Part shown: positions 1 to 6,498 of the stretch, one piece after another
Layout of the letters: every line of letters begins with the position of its first letter
How positions within the stretch are numbered: position 1 is the first letter of the stretch
Source of the DNA: JAWVZS01 sp964507825
GTDB taxonomy: Archaea > Thermoproteota > Nitrososphaeria > Nitrososphaerales > Nitrosopumilaceae
Assembly (NCBI GenBank): GCA_964507825.1
Contig: CAZDQM010000007.1
Coordinates: forward strand, 1-21,358
Reading direction: 5' to 3'
Length of the DNA stretch: 21,358 nt
The notes under the pieces: generated by a model
What the model saw: the letters and a program-made list of their open reading frames with translations, nothing else
Databases searched by the model: none
Told to the model about the DNA's origin: nothing
Position numbers and translations under genes: made by a program

Positions 1-26
1 ACCGCGGCGCCACGTGTTCGGCTCAC
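1..26 (-). CDS. Partial 5' end of a minus-strand gene (unknown product)
   Basis: Only about eight codons are inside the window (GTG start at 26, reading MSRTRGAA), so no function can be named. The start is supported by signals rather than by protein content. A strong Shine-Dalgarno sequence GGAGGTGA (minus strand, 40-33) lies 6 nt before the GTG, and a TATA-like TTTAAG lies further upstream (about 77-72). This arrangement (box A, about 25 nt, short leader, SD, GTG) differs from the mostly leaderless genes in the rest of the window. The alternative is that the SD match is chance in a GC-rich stretch. Confidence 0.4.
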
Positions 27-104
27 GAGCAGTCACCTCCCAAACGGACGGGCCGCGCCGCCGCGTCATACTTAAATCCGTATTCTGCAAGTATACCTTG
101 TGCT

Positions 105-151
105 TGACATCTTTGTCCCATCATCTTGAACGTCGATGGGACATAGTGTCA
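105..151. repeat. Interrupted inverted repeat, possible hairpin or operator
   Basis: A perfect 9-bp inverted repeat TGTCCCATC (114-122) / GATGGGACA (135-143) with a 12-nt loop is flanked by a second pair TGACA (105-109) / TGTCA (147-151). It lies between the promoter of the leftward gene and the rightward oxidase promoter. It could be a transcribed hairpin or a protein-binding palindrome. Nothing protein-coding is visible from about 80 to 297. Confidence 0.5.
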
Positions 152-243
152 TGCACATTTGACTCTTAATGTGAAAAATATCTAACTAATGCCGAAAAAA
201 ATACTCAGCTAGGCACATCTATGGGCGCAATTAGGAAACAGAG

Positions 244-279
244 TTTACAGGTAAAAACCCTTAAATAGAATTTACAGGT
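244..279 (+). promoter_or_regulatory. Oxidase operon promoter: TATA box flanked by direct repeats
   Basis: A box A-like CTTAAATA (about 260-267) lies about 30 nt before the first ATG at 298, as expected for an archaeal core promoter with a very short leader. The 9-mer TTTACAGGT occurs on both sides of it, at 244-252 and 271-279, 27 bp apart. That placement would suit a regulator that competes with or recruits TBP/TFB. The TATA call follows the general archaeal rule; the operator role is inference. Confidence 0.5.
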
Positions 280-297
280 CACGAGCAATTAATCGTA

Positions 298-558
298 ATG
301 AGGCGCATGATTGGATTATTTCTTGTACTTACAATAATGATGGCGGCACCTTCCATACAGATGGCATTTGCCGCCGGTGACGAGCCCGGCCAGTATTTAG
401 ATCGAAGAGTGGAGATTTGGAATCTGTTCTTTAGAATGATGACCGTTGCATTTACCGTGGGCGCAGTTGTCTCGGGTACAATGGTCTGGCAGATCTGGCG
501 GTTCAGAGAGTCCAATCCAAAAGCAAAGCCGACAGAATACGAGGGTAAGGACTGGTAG
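298..558 (+). CDS. Cytochrome oxidase subunit II, membrane-anchor part (split CoxII)
   Basis: An 86-aa protein with an N-terminal signal-like hydrophobic segment (residues 1-26, ending AFA) and a transmembrane helix (about 44-70, ending in WQIWRFRES). It carries no copper ligands. In ordinary subunit II one chain holds signal/TM1, TM2 and the CuA cupredoxin. Here the signal and first helix are on this ORF and the second helix plus CuA domain are on the next, which starts 3 nt after this stop. I infer that the two form subunit II as separate chains. It is the first gene of the oxidase operon, with a TATA box about 30 nt upstream. Taken alone it would be called a hypothetical membrane protein; the operon position makes the call. 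Confidence 0.7.
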   Translation: MRRMIGLFLVLTIMMAAPSIQMAFAAGDEPGQYLDRRVEIWNLFFRMMTVAFTVGAVVSGTMVWQIWRFRESNPKAKPTEYEGKDW

Positions 559-561
559 GAA

Positions 562-993
562 ATGGGTGGACACTCCAACTGGCCTGAATGGGTGTATATC
601 GGCGTAGTTGTGGCTATTCTATGCTGGGTGGGCGCCGAGGCGTGGAACGTGGAAAGAATTGTGGAACATGTTCCAGAGGATGCGGAGACCATCAAGGTGG
701 TCGGACAGCAATGGTTCTGGACGTTCGAGCACGAGGACGGCACAAAGGAGCTGGGCGAACTTCATGTCGAGGTGGGAAAGGCGTACAAGTTTGAGATTAC
801 ATCGACGGACGTCAACCATTCCTTTAACATTCATGATTATGTGGTATTACTTGACGCGGTGCCGGGAAGGACCAACATCGTCTGGTTCGCGCCGATGGAG
901 GCGGGGGAACACGACATTCAGTGCAGAGAGTACTGCGGACTCATACATTACAACATGCGCGGCAAGGTAATCGTGGAGGATCCGCAAGCATGA
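562..993 (+). CDS. coxB: Cytochrome c/quinol oxidase subunit II, CuA domain
   Basis: A 143-aa protein with one transmembrane helix (about 8-28) followed by an extracytoplasmic cupredoxin domain. The binuclear CuA site is complete: H86 (in VNHSFN) and the C-x-E-x-C-x3-H-x2-M motif C121, E123, C125, H129, M132. An aromatic patch QQWFWTF (49-55) precedes the domain, as usual for electron entry in subunit II. The intact CuA ligands indicate a cytochrome-c-oxidase type that accepts electrons from a soluble or anchored carrier, probably the cupredoxin encoded downstream, rather than a quinol oxidase that has lost CuA. It begins 3 nt after the anchor ORF and 47 nt before CoxI, so it is clearly in the same operon. 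Confidence 0.93.
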   Translation: MGGHSNWPEWVYIGVVVAILCWVGAEAWNVERIVEHVPEDAETIKVVGQQWFWTFEHEDGTKELGELHVEVGKAYKFEITSTDVNHSFNIHDYVVLLDAVPGRTNIVWFAPMEAGEHDIQCREYCGLIHYNMRGKVIVEDPQA

Positions 994-1040
994 TGACGAT
1001 CCGATGCGGACCGTCACGGCAACAGGAGAGGATATACTAG

Positions 1041-2567
1041 ATGGTTCTAGAACTGCAAAAGCCAAGACCGGTATGGCAGATCATGTTCTCAACCCACCAT
1101 ACGGACGTGGGACTGCTTTACCTGATAACGTCACTTGCATTCTTGTTCATGGGAGGCGCGCTGGCGCTTGCAATCCGGCTTGAATTATTCTTGCCCGGCT
1201 CGCAGTTCATCGCCGACTCTATGACGTTTAACAGGATCTTCACGGTCCACGGCACCACGCTGATCTTCTTATTCATTATTCCGTTTGCATCCGCGGTAGG
1301 CAACTACTTTGTGCCGATTATGGTAAGATACAAGGACATGGCGTATCCAAAGCTAAACGCCATTGCATTCTGGATGATTCCGCCGGCGGGCGCCCTCATA
1401 TGGCTCGGATTTGCCGACTTTACGTGGTATGCGACGCCTCCATACTCGATCATCAGCGCACCGGGCCCGGCAGCGGACATGTGGATATTCGGCCTCAAGA
1501 TACTCGGCGTCTCATCAATACTGGGCTCGATTAACTTCATAGTCACGATTCTAAAATGCAAGCATCCGGACATGTCCATCGGCCAGGTTCCACTACTGGC
1601 ATGGTCGTTCCTGTCCTCATCACTGATCATACTCGTGGCGCTACCCACCTTTGCAGCCGCGCTTTTGATGTTGCTTACAGACAGGCTGGGTGTGTCGGGC
1701 TTTTTCAACCCTGCAATGGGCGGAGATCCGATAGCATATGCGCACCTGTTCTGGTTTACGTTTCATCCTGAGGTATACGTCCTAGTGATACCTGCCATCG
1801 GCATGATGTATGAAATCATTCCAAGATTCTCAAGAAAGCCAATATACAGCATGAGCTCCGGCATATTTGCATTTGTCTTACTCTCAATCGTCGGCTTTTC
1901 ATCATGGGCGCATCACATGTATGCAACCGGCATGTCCTTTACGGAAAAGACCGTATTCATGGTGGGTACGCTGGCGGCGGTTCCGGCGTCTGCAATGCAC
2001 GTCTTTAACTTCCTTGCAACAATGTGGAACGGCAGGATACGGTTTGCAACACCAATGATGTGGTCCGTAGGCGGGATTGCATTATTCTTCTCAGCCGGCG
2101 CGGGCGGCGTGGTGAACAGCGCAATGCCGCTGGACTTTGTGACGCACGACTCCTACTGGGTGGTCGGGCACTTTCACCTCTTTGTAATGGGAACCATTGC
2201 GTTTGGCTCCATAGGATATGCATACTATATGTTCCCGTATGTAACCGGCAGGATGTATATGGAAAAGCTGGGCAATGTGCACTTTATACTATCGTTTGTT
2301 GGCACCGTCCTAGTCTTCTTTACGCAGCACGTGTTGGGACTCTTTGGAATGCCGCGGCGAATCTACGATTATCCGCCGATCCCAGAATGGATTGCAATGA
2401 ACCAAATAGCTACAATAGGCGCGATGTTGATTGGAATAAGCATGGCGCTCTTCCTTGGTAACTTGGTGTACAGCTCCGCAAAGGGCAAGCCGGCGAACAT
2501 GGATGACCCATGGGGACTGGGTGGAAAGTATTATTATCCGTACCAATCCAAGAACCCGAGCCACTAG
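1041..2567 (+). CDS. coxA: Heme-copper oxidase subunit I (A-type)
   Basis: A 508-aa polytopic membrane protein, the normal length for subunit I (12 helices expected). It is the catalytic subunit that reduces O2 to water and pumps protons. Ligands are visible: low-spin heme H70 (HGTTLIF) and H379, high-spin heme H377 (GHFHLF), and CuB H242 (FHPEVY), H291 and H292 (WAHHMY). Y246 is the cross-linked tyrosine, and E244 in HPEVY is the D-channel glutamate that marks the A1 subclass, although the glycine usual before HPEVY is a phenylalanine here. The ATG is preceded by an AGGAGAGGA stretch. It lies between CuA subunit II and the double cupredoxin in a compact + strand operon. Confidence 0.97.
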   Translation: MVLELQKPRPVWQIMFSTHHTDVGLLYLITSLAFLFMGGALALAIRLELFLPGSQFIADSMTFNRIFTVHGTTLIFLFIIPFASAVGNYFVPIMVRYKDMAYPKLNAIAFWMIPPAGALIWLGFADFTWYATPPYSIISAPGPAADMWIFGLKILGVSSILGSINFIVTILKCKHPDMSIGQVPLLAWSFLSSSLIILVALPTFAAALLMLLTDRLGVSGFFNPAMGGDPIAYAHLFWFTFHPEVYVLVIPAIGMMYEIIPRFSRKPIYSMSSGIFAFVLLSIVGFSSWAHHMYATGMSFTEKTVFMVGTLAAVPASAMHVFNFLATMWNGRIRFATPMMWSVGGIALFFSAGAGGVVNSAMPLDFVTHDSYWVVGHFHLFVMGTIAFGSIGYAYYMFPYVTGRMYMEKLGNVHFILSFVGTVLVFFTQHVLGLFGMPRRIYDYPPIPEWIAMNQIATIGAMLIGISMALFLGNLVYSSAKGKPANMDDPWGLGGKYYYPYQSKNPSH

Positions 2568-2570
2568 GAG

Positions 2571-3530
2571 ATGATGGATACGAGCCAGCAACACGCAGAA
2601 ACGATTTACAGAACCACGCCGGGCAGGGTAGGCAAGATGATGGCCATCATGCTCGGAATATGCATAGTGGGCGGCGCAATCTTCTTTGGAATGTGGGACT
2701 ATTGGATCTCCGAGGTGCCGCCGGTGGTTGCGACAAGTGCACCTAGTGCTGTGACTCCGGCACCGGTCACGGGACAGACGATCCACTCATCACTGTCGTT
2801 CGTAGAGTCAGCGGATTTTGTAACACTGGCGTTTAACGCGTTGCCCGGAGAGGAGGGGAACAATCCTGTGATTCATGCAAACGTAGGCGATGAGATAATC
2901 TTTGATATAATCAACGATGGCAAATCATTCCACTCATTTGGCGTGACGCGCGATACCGAGGGGTGGGAGAACATAATTCCGGGCTCTGAGGTAGCATCCA
3001 TGTCGAATCCGCTCAAGCCTGGCGAGTCAGGAACCTCGACGTTTGTCCCGGCCGAGGAAGGTGAGTATTATTATATCTGCACGGTTCCAGGTCACAGGAT
3101 ACAGGGCATGGTCGGTACCATAATCGTAGGTGAGGCGCAAGAATCGGCCGGAGCTGCAGCTCCGACTGGGGTCAGCCATGACTTTGCACTGGACTTTGTA
3201 GAGTCAGCAGACTTTGTAACGCTGGCCTTTGACGCCCTGCCAGGAGAGGAGGGGAGCAACCCTGATCTTGTGGTAAACTCGGGTGATGAGGTGACCTTTA
3301 CGGTGACCAATGTCGGCAAGTCATTTCACTCGTTTGGCATCACCGCGTCATCTGATGACTTTGGAGGCTCGCTGTGGGGCTCTGAAATCGGCTCGATGAA
3401 CAGTCCTCTCAAGCCCGGAGAGTCCGGCTCTGTGACATTTACGGCAGGCGCGCCTGGAAAATACCATTATATCTGCACGGTTCCAGGCCATGCCCTGCAA
3501 GGCATGGCCGGCTCGTTTATCGTAGAGTGA
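2571..3530 (+). CDS. Membrane-anchored double cupredoxin (two type 1 copper domains)
   Basis: A 319-aa protein with a short cytoplasmic N-terminus, one transmembrane anchor (about 24-45), a Pro/Ala/Thr linker (50-68), and two tandem plastocyanin/amicyanin-like domains. Each domain has a full type 1 site: H121, C170, H175, M180 and H253, C302, H307, M312 (C-x4-H-x4-M). Both repeats open with FVESADFVTLAF followed by ALPGEEG and share KSFHSFG, LKPGESG and YICTVPGH, so they arose by internal duplication. Starting 3 nt after coxA, it is the likely electron donor to CuA. Copper proteins commonly replace cytochromes c in ammonia-oxidising archaea (family knowledge). Its GTGA end overlaps the ctaA start. 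Confidence 0.92.
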   Translation: MMDTSQQHAETIYRTTPGRVGKMMAIMLGICIVGGAIFFGMWDYWISEVPPVVATSAPSAVTPAPVTGQTIHSSLSFVESADFVTLAFNALPGEEGNNPVIHANVGDEIIFDIINDGKSFHSFGVTRDTEGWENIIPGSEVASMSNPLKPGESGTSTFVPAEEGEYYYICTVPGHRIQGMVGTIIVGEAQESAGAAAPTGVSHDFALDFVESADFVTLAFDALPGEEGSNPDLVVNSGDEVTFTVTNVGKSFHSFGITASSDDFGGSLWGSEIGSMNSPLKPGESGSVTFTAGAPGKYHYICTVPGHALQGMAGSFIVE

Positions 3531-3976
3531 CCTTGATTTTAAAATACATAGCCCTATCCACACTTGTCATACTTTACGCACTCATGTTCATAGGCGGATA
3601 CATCTCGGCCGCGGGTTTGGGACTGACCTGCCCGGATTGGCCACTGTGCCCTGACGGTCTTGTTCCAAGTGAGGAGTACTTGATAGAGTACATACACAGG
3701 CTCATCGCGGCTACCACCGGCGTCCTTGTCTTGGCAAGTACGGTTGGAAGCTGGATGGCAAAGGGCTCGCATACCAAAATCAGGATCACAAGCACCCTGG
3801 CCTCGATCATGGTGGTGACACAGATCGCACTGGGTGCACTGGTAATTGATCTAAAGCTTCACGCGGTGCTAGTGGCAATTCACCTGGGAATAGGAATCCT
3901 GCTGTTTGCCATGGTGCTACTTACCACGATCTTTGCATTCCGGCTGGACGGCCCGTCGATCAAGGCTCAGGCCTGA
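3527..3976 (+). CDS. ctaA: Heme A synthase, half-size (CtaA/COX15 family)
   Basis: A 149-aa protein with four predicted transmembrane helices. It carries TCPDWPLCPDG (34-44, with the C35/C41 pair) and EYIHR (H57), plus H112 and H119 in the second half; these are typical CtaA features. It converts heme O to heme A for the oxidase. Bacterial CtaA has eight helices; archaeal forms can be half-size with four, as here, and presumably dimerise. Translation starts at GTG, whose last bases form the TGA of the cupredoxin gene (GTGA, 4-nt overlap), which suggests coupling. It is the last gene of the oxidase operon, and its 3' end overlaps the convergent minus-strand gene by 10 bp. Confidence 0.88.
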   Translation: MTLILKYIALSTLVILYALMFIGGYISAAGLGLTCPDWPLCPDGLVPSEEYLIEYIHRLIAATTGVLVLASTVGSWMAKGSHTKIRITSTLASIMVVTQIALGALVIDLKLHAVLVAIHLGIGILLFAMVLLTTIFAFRLDGPSIKAQA

Positions 3977-4485
3977 GAATGGCGGCCGGGCCTGAACCGG
4001 TCTGGAAGGTAAATGTACCCCACGACTATTGCAAACATGGCGGCGCCTATCGTAATTGCTATTATGAAGATATATCCGAACGGATTCTGCGTGCTCATGT
4101 TGAACGTATAGGTTAGTAGCCCCTTCTCGCCCTTGTCGTATACGTCAACCTTGAATATGTGGTTTCCACTGGTCTCAAAGATATAGTCCATCTCCCAATG
4201 ACCTCCCTGGATCAACTGCGGCCTGATCGTCTGTATATGCTGGTCGTTGAAGAAGATCCGGATTCCCATTGTAAAGCGGTCCACTTCGTTTAGGTCCCTG
4301 TCTGTAAGCCTGAAGAGAATCTGGGACGTCTGGCCAACCTGTGGAAACTCTGGAAGGGTGGCCACCTGCATTCGAAAATCCCCGATGGTCTGTTCGGCCG
4401 AGTTGAACAGCGAGTGCGCATGAGCGGCAGGCATCGCCACCATCGACAGCGTCATCACTGCCAGTGCAAGACATGCAGGCCGCAT
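3967..4485 (-). CDS. Secreted, C-terminally membrane-anchored protein next to the oxidase operon
   Basis: About 172 aa: signal peptide (residues 1 to about 23, ending AHA-HS), an extracytoplasmic all-beta region, and a C-terminal transmembrane helix (about 138-158) followed by a short basic tail. The middle section (QVGQTSQILFRLTD, GGHWEMDYIF, GNHIFKVDVY) resembles YtkA/FixH-like domains found near copper and oxidase assembly genes, but I cannot confirm the family. An in-frame TTG at 4524 would add 13 residues. I prefer ATG 4485 because a TATA-like AATATATT (about 4507-4516) lies 26 nt before it and the signal peptide then starts properly. It is convergent with ctaA, which suggests a role with complex IV. 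Confidence 0.75.
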   Translation of the reverse strand: MRPACLALAVMTLSMVAMPAAHAHSLFNSAEQTIGDFRMQVATLPEFPQVGQTSQILFRLTDRDLNEVDRFTMGIRIFFNDQHIQTIRPQLIQGGHWEMDYIFETSGNHIFKVDVYDKGEKGLLTYTFNMSTQNPFGYIFIIAITIGAAMFAIVVGYIYLPDRFRPGRHSQA

Positions 4486-4550
4486 GTGGTTCGGTTGAAA
4501 TCTTAACAATATATTGCAACGCAATTTTTTGTCGAAAGATTGACCAAACC

Positions 4551-4558
4551 TTTAAATG
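4551..4558 (+). promoter_or_regulatory. TATA box of the SRPBCC gene
   Basis: CCTTTAAATG, centred near 4554, is a clear archaeal box A. It lies inside the longest possible ORF (from TTG 4540) but 28 nt before the in-frame TTG at 4582, so the transcript most likely begins at 4582. Confidence 0.55.
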
Positions 4559-4581
4559 CTCATTATCAAGAACAGCAATCG

Positions 4582-5184
4582 TTGACCGTAGTAAGCAAAT
4601 CGATTGAGGTCAAGGCTCCCGTTGATACGGTTTTTACGTATTTTGCACGACCCGAGCACGTATCTGATCAAATGAGCGACAAGGGGGTCGGCATGACCGT
4701 CATTCCAATGGACATAAAGGAGGGAATGGGGGTTGGAACCACGTTTAGGATTATTAGTGACTTTGGCGGTAAGAGGCTAGAATGGGACTGCGAGACCACC
4801 GTATTTGTCCGGAACGACACGATTGGCGCAAAGCAGATCGAGGGCCCGTTTAAAAAGTGGGGCATAACCAACAAGTTCGATGAGCTTGGCGAGAATTTGA
4901 CTAGGGTAACCATGACCGTCGACTATGAGATGCCGTTTGGGCCCCTAGGCGCTATCATGGACAAGGCAAAGTTTGCAAGGTCTGCCGAGAAGGGCATGGA
5001 GACTGCCCTGTACAAGGTAAGGGGATTACTTGAAGGAAACGGCTCGATTCCCGTGTACATAACGCTTGATGCATACCAAAAATTGCTTGCAGAAAAGAAG
5101 AGGATGAACAATTTGCCGGTATCAACCGTACTAAACGCCATTATAGAAAAGTACGAACAGGCAAAGTTGCAGGTTCAAAACTAG
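4582..5184 (+). CDS. SRPBCC (START-like) domain protein with C-terminal ribbon-helix-helix-like segment
   Basis: About 200 aa from TTG 4582 (214 aa from TTG 4540, disfavoured because the TATA box falls between them). The first 150 residues read as an SRPBCC/polyketide-cyclase fold: opening strand SKSIEVKAPVDTVFTYFARPEHV, central strands with LEWDCETTVF and TRVTMTVDYEMPFGPLG, and a long C-terminal helix (AEKGMETALYKVRGLLEG). Such domains bind hydrophobic ligands. The last 40 residues (PVYITLDAYQKLLAEKK, then LPVSTVLNAIIEKYE) have the strand-helix-turn-helix pattern of CopG/Arc-type ribbon-helix-helix DNA-binding domains. A ligand-sensing regulator is possible, but that is inference. It is divergent from the oxidase-linked secreted protein. 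Confidence 0.8.
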   Translation: MTVVSKSIEVKAPVDTVFTYFARPEHVSDQMSDKGVGMTVIPMDIKEGMGVGTTFRIISDFGGKRLEWDCETTVFVRNDTIGAKQIEGPFKKWGITNKFDELGENLTRVTMTVDYEMPFGPLGAIMDKAKFARSAEKGMETALYKVRGLLEGNGSIPVYITLDAYQKLLAEKKRMNNLPVSTVLNAIIEKYEQAKLQVQN

Positions 5185-5222
5185 GTCAAGATTAATAACG
5201 ATACCAATTTGTTAACATTATC

Positions 5223-5297
5223 GGGTCTATGGCTCAGCCAGGTCAGAGCACCGGACTCTTAATCCGGCTGTCGAGGGTTCGAATCCCTCTAGACCCG
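5223..5297 (+). tRNA. tRNA-Lys (anticodon CTT)
   Basis: A 75-nt cloverleaf: acceptor GGGTCTA/TAGACCC (5223-5229/5290-5296) with G73, D stem GCTC/GAGC, perfect anticodon stem CCGGA/TCCGG around loop CTCTTAA (anticodon CTT), and T arm GAGGG-TTCGAAT-CCCTC. There is no intron, and CCA is not encoded. A weak TATA-like ATTAATAAC lies about 28 nt upstream (5191-5199). Confidence 0.96.
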
Positions 5298-5341
5298 CTC
5301 ACCCATACTGGTACTCTTTTGGGTTCCGGTAAGTGGAAAAA

Positions 5342-5467
5342 ATGATCAGGAAAATCTCAAAAGGCGAAAACTGGGAGATGAAATGTTATGGCGGCGCGCA
5401 GGTCTCACACCTCTGCAGGTGCTTTTATGGGTTCTGGGGTGTATTCGGACGTACACACTCAGGTTGA
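5342..5467 (+). CDS. Possible 41-aa ORF ending inside the 92-bp repeat
   Basis: An ATG ORF beginning MIRKISKGENWEM, with three Cys (C15, C25, C27). Its last residues RTHSG and stop codon come from the repeat element at 5451-5542. No clear promoter or SD is visible and I recognise no family. It may be a small gene truncated by the element, or chance. The rest of 5298-5598 holds the repeat and the promoter of the next gene. Confidence 0.2.
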   Translation: MIRKISKGENWEMKCYGGAQVSHLCRCFYGFWGVFGRTHSG

Positions 5468-5542
5468 TTCGGGATTTATACCCGAATGTATTATTCGTTT
5501 TGAAATTTCAGGTATAATGCCTCAGTCGATCTGACCTTGTAC
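5451..5542 (+). repeat. 92-bp dispersed element, copy 1
   Basis: Matches 18942-19033 (opposite strand) over the full 92 bp with no gaps and six differences, all transitions. Its ends form an imperfect inverted repeat: GTACACACTCAGGT at the left and the complement of GTACAAGGTCAGAT at the right. Inside is a hairpin ATTCGGG...CCCGAAT (about 5467-5487) and the palindrome TGAAATTTCA (5501-5510). It lies 17 bp before the TATA box of the following glycosyltransferase gene. No transposase is encoded, so it would be a non-autonomous (MITE-like) element or a conserved regulatory/structured module. Confidence 0.85.
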
Positions 5543-5558
5543 GCGGCAGCAGTACGTT

Positions 5559-5569
5559 AAATTATATAT
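5559..5569 (+). promoter_or_regulatory. TATA box of the glycosyltransferase gene
   Basis: TAAATTATATATG, 30-40 nt before ATG 5599, is the best box A match in this gap. It begins 17 bp after the end of the 92-bp element. Confidence 0.5.
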
Positions 5570-5598
5570 GATTTCAAGACACATCTCAAAATAATACG

Positions 5599-6377
5599 AT
5601 GACACGACCGGAGCAAGCTGACTCACCCAAGCTGTACGCGGCAGTAATAACATACAATGCCGGGTCAATGATATCCAAATGCCTCGACTCACTGGTAGAT
5701 TTTGATCAAGTTATCGTCGCGGACGGAGTATACGCTACCAACATGGCTGACACCCCACTGTCAAACGACGGCACAAGGGAGATCGCCGCCACCTACAGCA
5801 ACGTCACCATGTTAGACATGCCATATATGATAACTGCCGAAAAGAAGAACATGTTGCAGGGTCAATCGACACATCCCAATGACATACTCGTGTATGTCGA
5901 CTCGGATTGCCGCATAGTGGGCGACGTGTCAAGACTCAAGCGGCGCCTGCACAAACGGTTCTGGGGGGGGGGTCAGCATATATTCCAGTGTACATAAAAA
6001 ATTGGGAGCGTTGCCCAGAGTTCAATGGTCAGGTAATATACAGGGAATGGGCGCTGAATCCGTGGAACGTGCAAACGCCTAGCAACGACCATGGCAGATA
6101 TCTCAGGGATGGCCGAGATGTATTCGGAAGTGAGCGCCTTAACTACATTGCAATCATACACGATGATTCTGACAGGTCGTATGACGTACGGCAGGCATCC
6201 ATTACTCATATTAGAAAGGAGGACACAAAGGAGATAAAGCTGCGAAAGTCATACCGGTATCCAATATGGGTGAGGATAAGATACCGCGTGGGTAAATACA
6301 GGTGCAAACTGCAGGGAGCGATAACCGTAGAGGATATATTGTCGATGCATGATCCTGCAAAAAACAGACATGTATAA
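5599..6377 (+). pseudogene. Glycosyltransferase family 2-like gene, frameshifted at a G10 tract
   Basis: Two overlapping frames together encode one protein. The first (5599-5997) reads LYAAVITYNAGSMISKCLDSL...VIVADGV and has a DxD-type site YVDSDC (D101, D103), as in GT-A glycosyltransferases. It runs into a stop soon after a run of ten G (5963-5972). The second frame continues from the same run with SAYIPVYIKNWERCPE to the stop at 6375-6377. One extra G (G11), or two fewer (G8), would join them into a 259- or 258-aa protein. The gene may be phase-variable by slippage, translated by -1 frameshifting, a true pseudogene, or an assembly error in the homopolymer. The substrate cannot be told. Confidence 0.7.
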
Positions 6378-6498
6378 CAACACTCGTTACATCCCAAAAT
6401 CTCCCATGGAACAGACTCGTGAAAATTTCATCGATTTTGTGATGTACATAAATTTATGAGCGTTGCTATGCATCTCAAATAGTCTGCCTGCATCCAGC

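Noticed and set aside
279..743. 154-codon minus-strand ORF over coxII
   Set aside because: Shadow of two well-supported oxidase genes; low-complexity Ser/Thr/Ile-rich translation typical of antisense frames.
2024..2461. 145-codon + strand ORF inside coxA
   Set aside because: Lies entirely within subunit I, whose heme and copper ligands are intact in the other frame.
4540..4581. N-terminal extension of the SRPBCC protein from TTG 4540
   Set aside because: The TATA box 4551-4558 lies inside it, and the domain begins after 4582.
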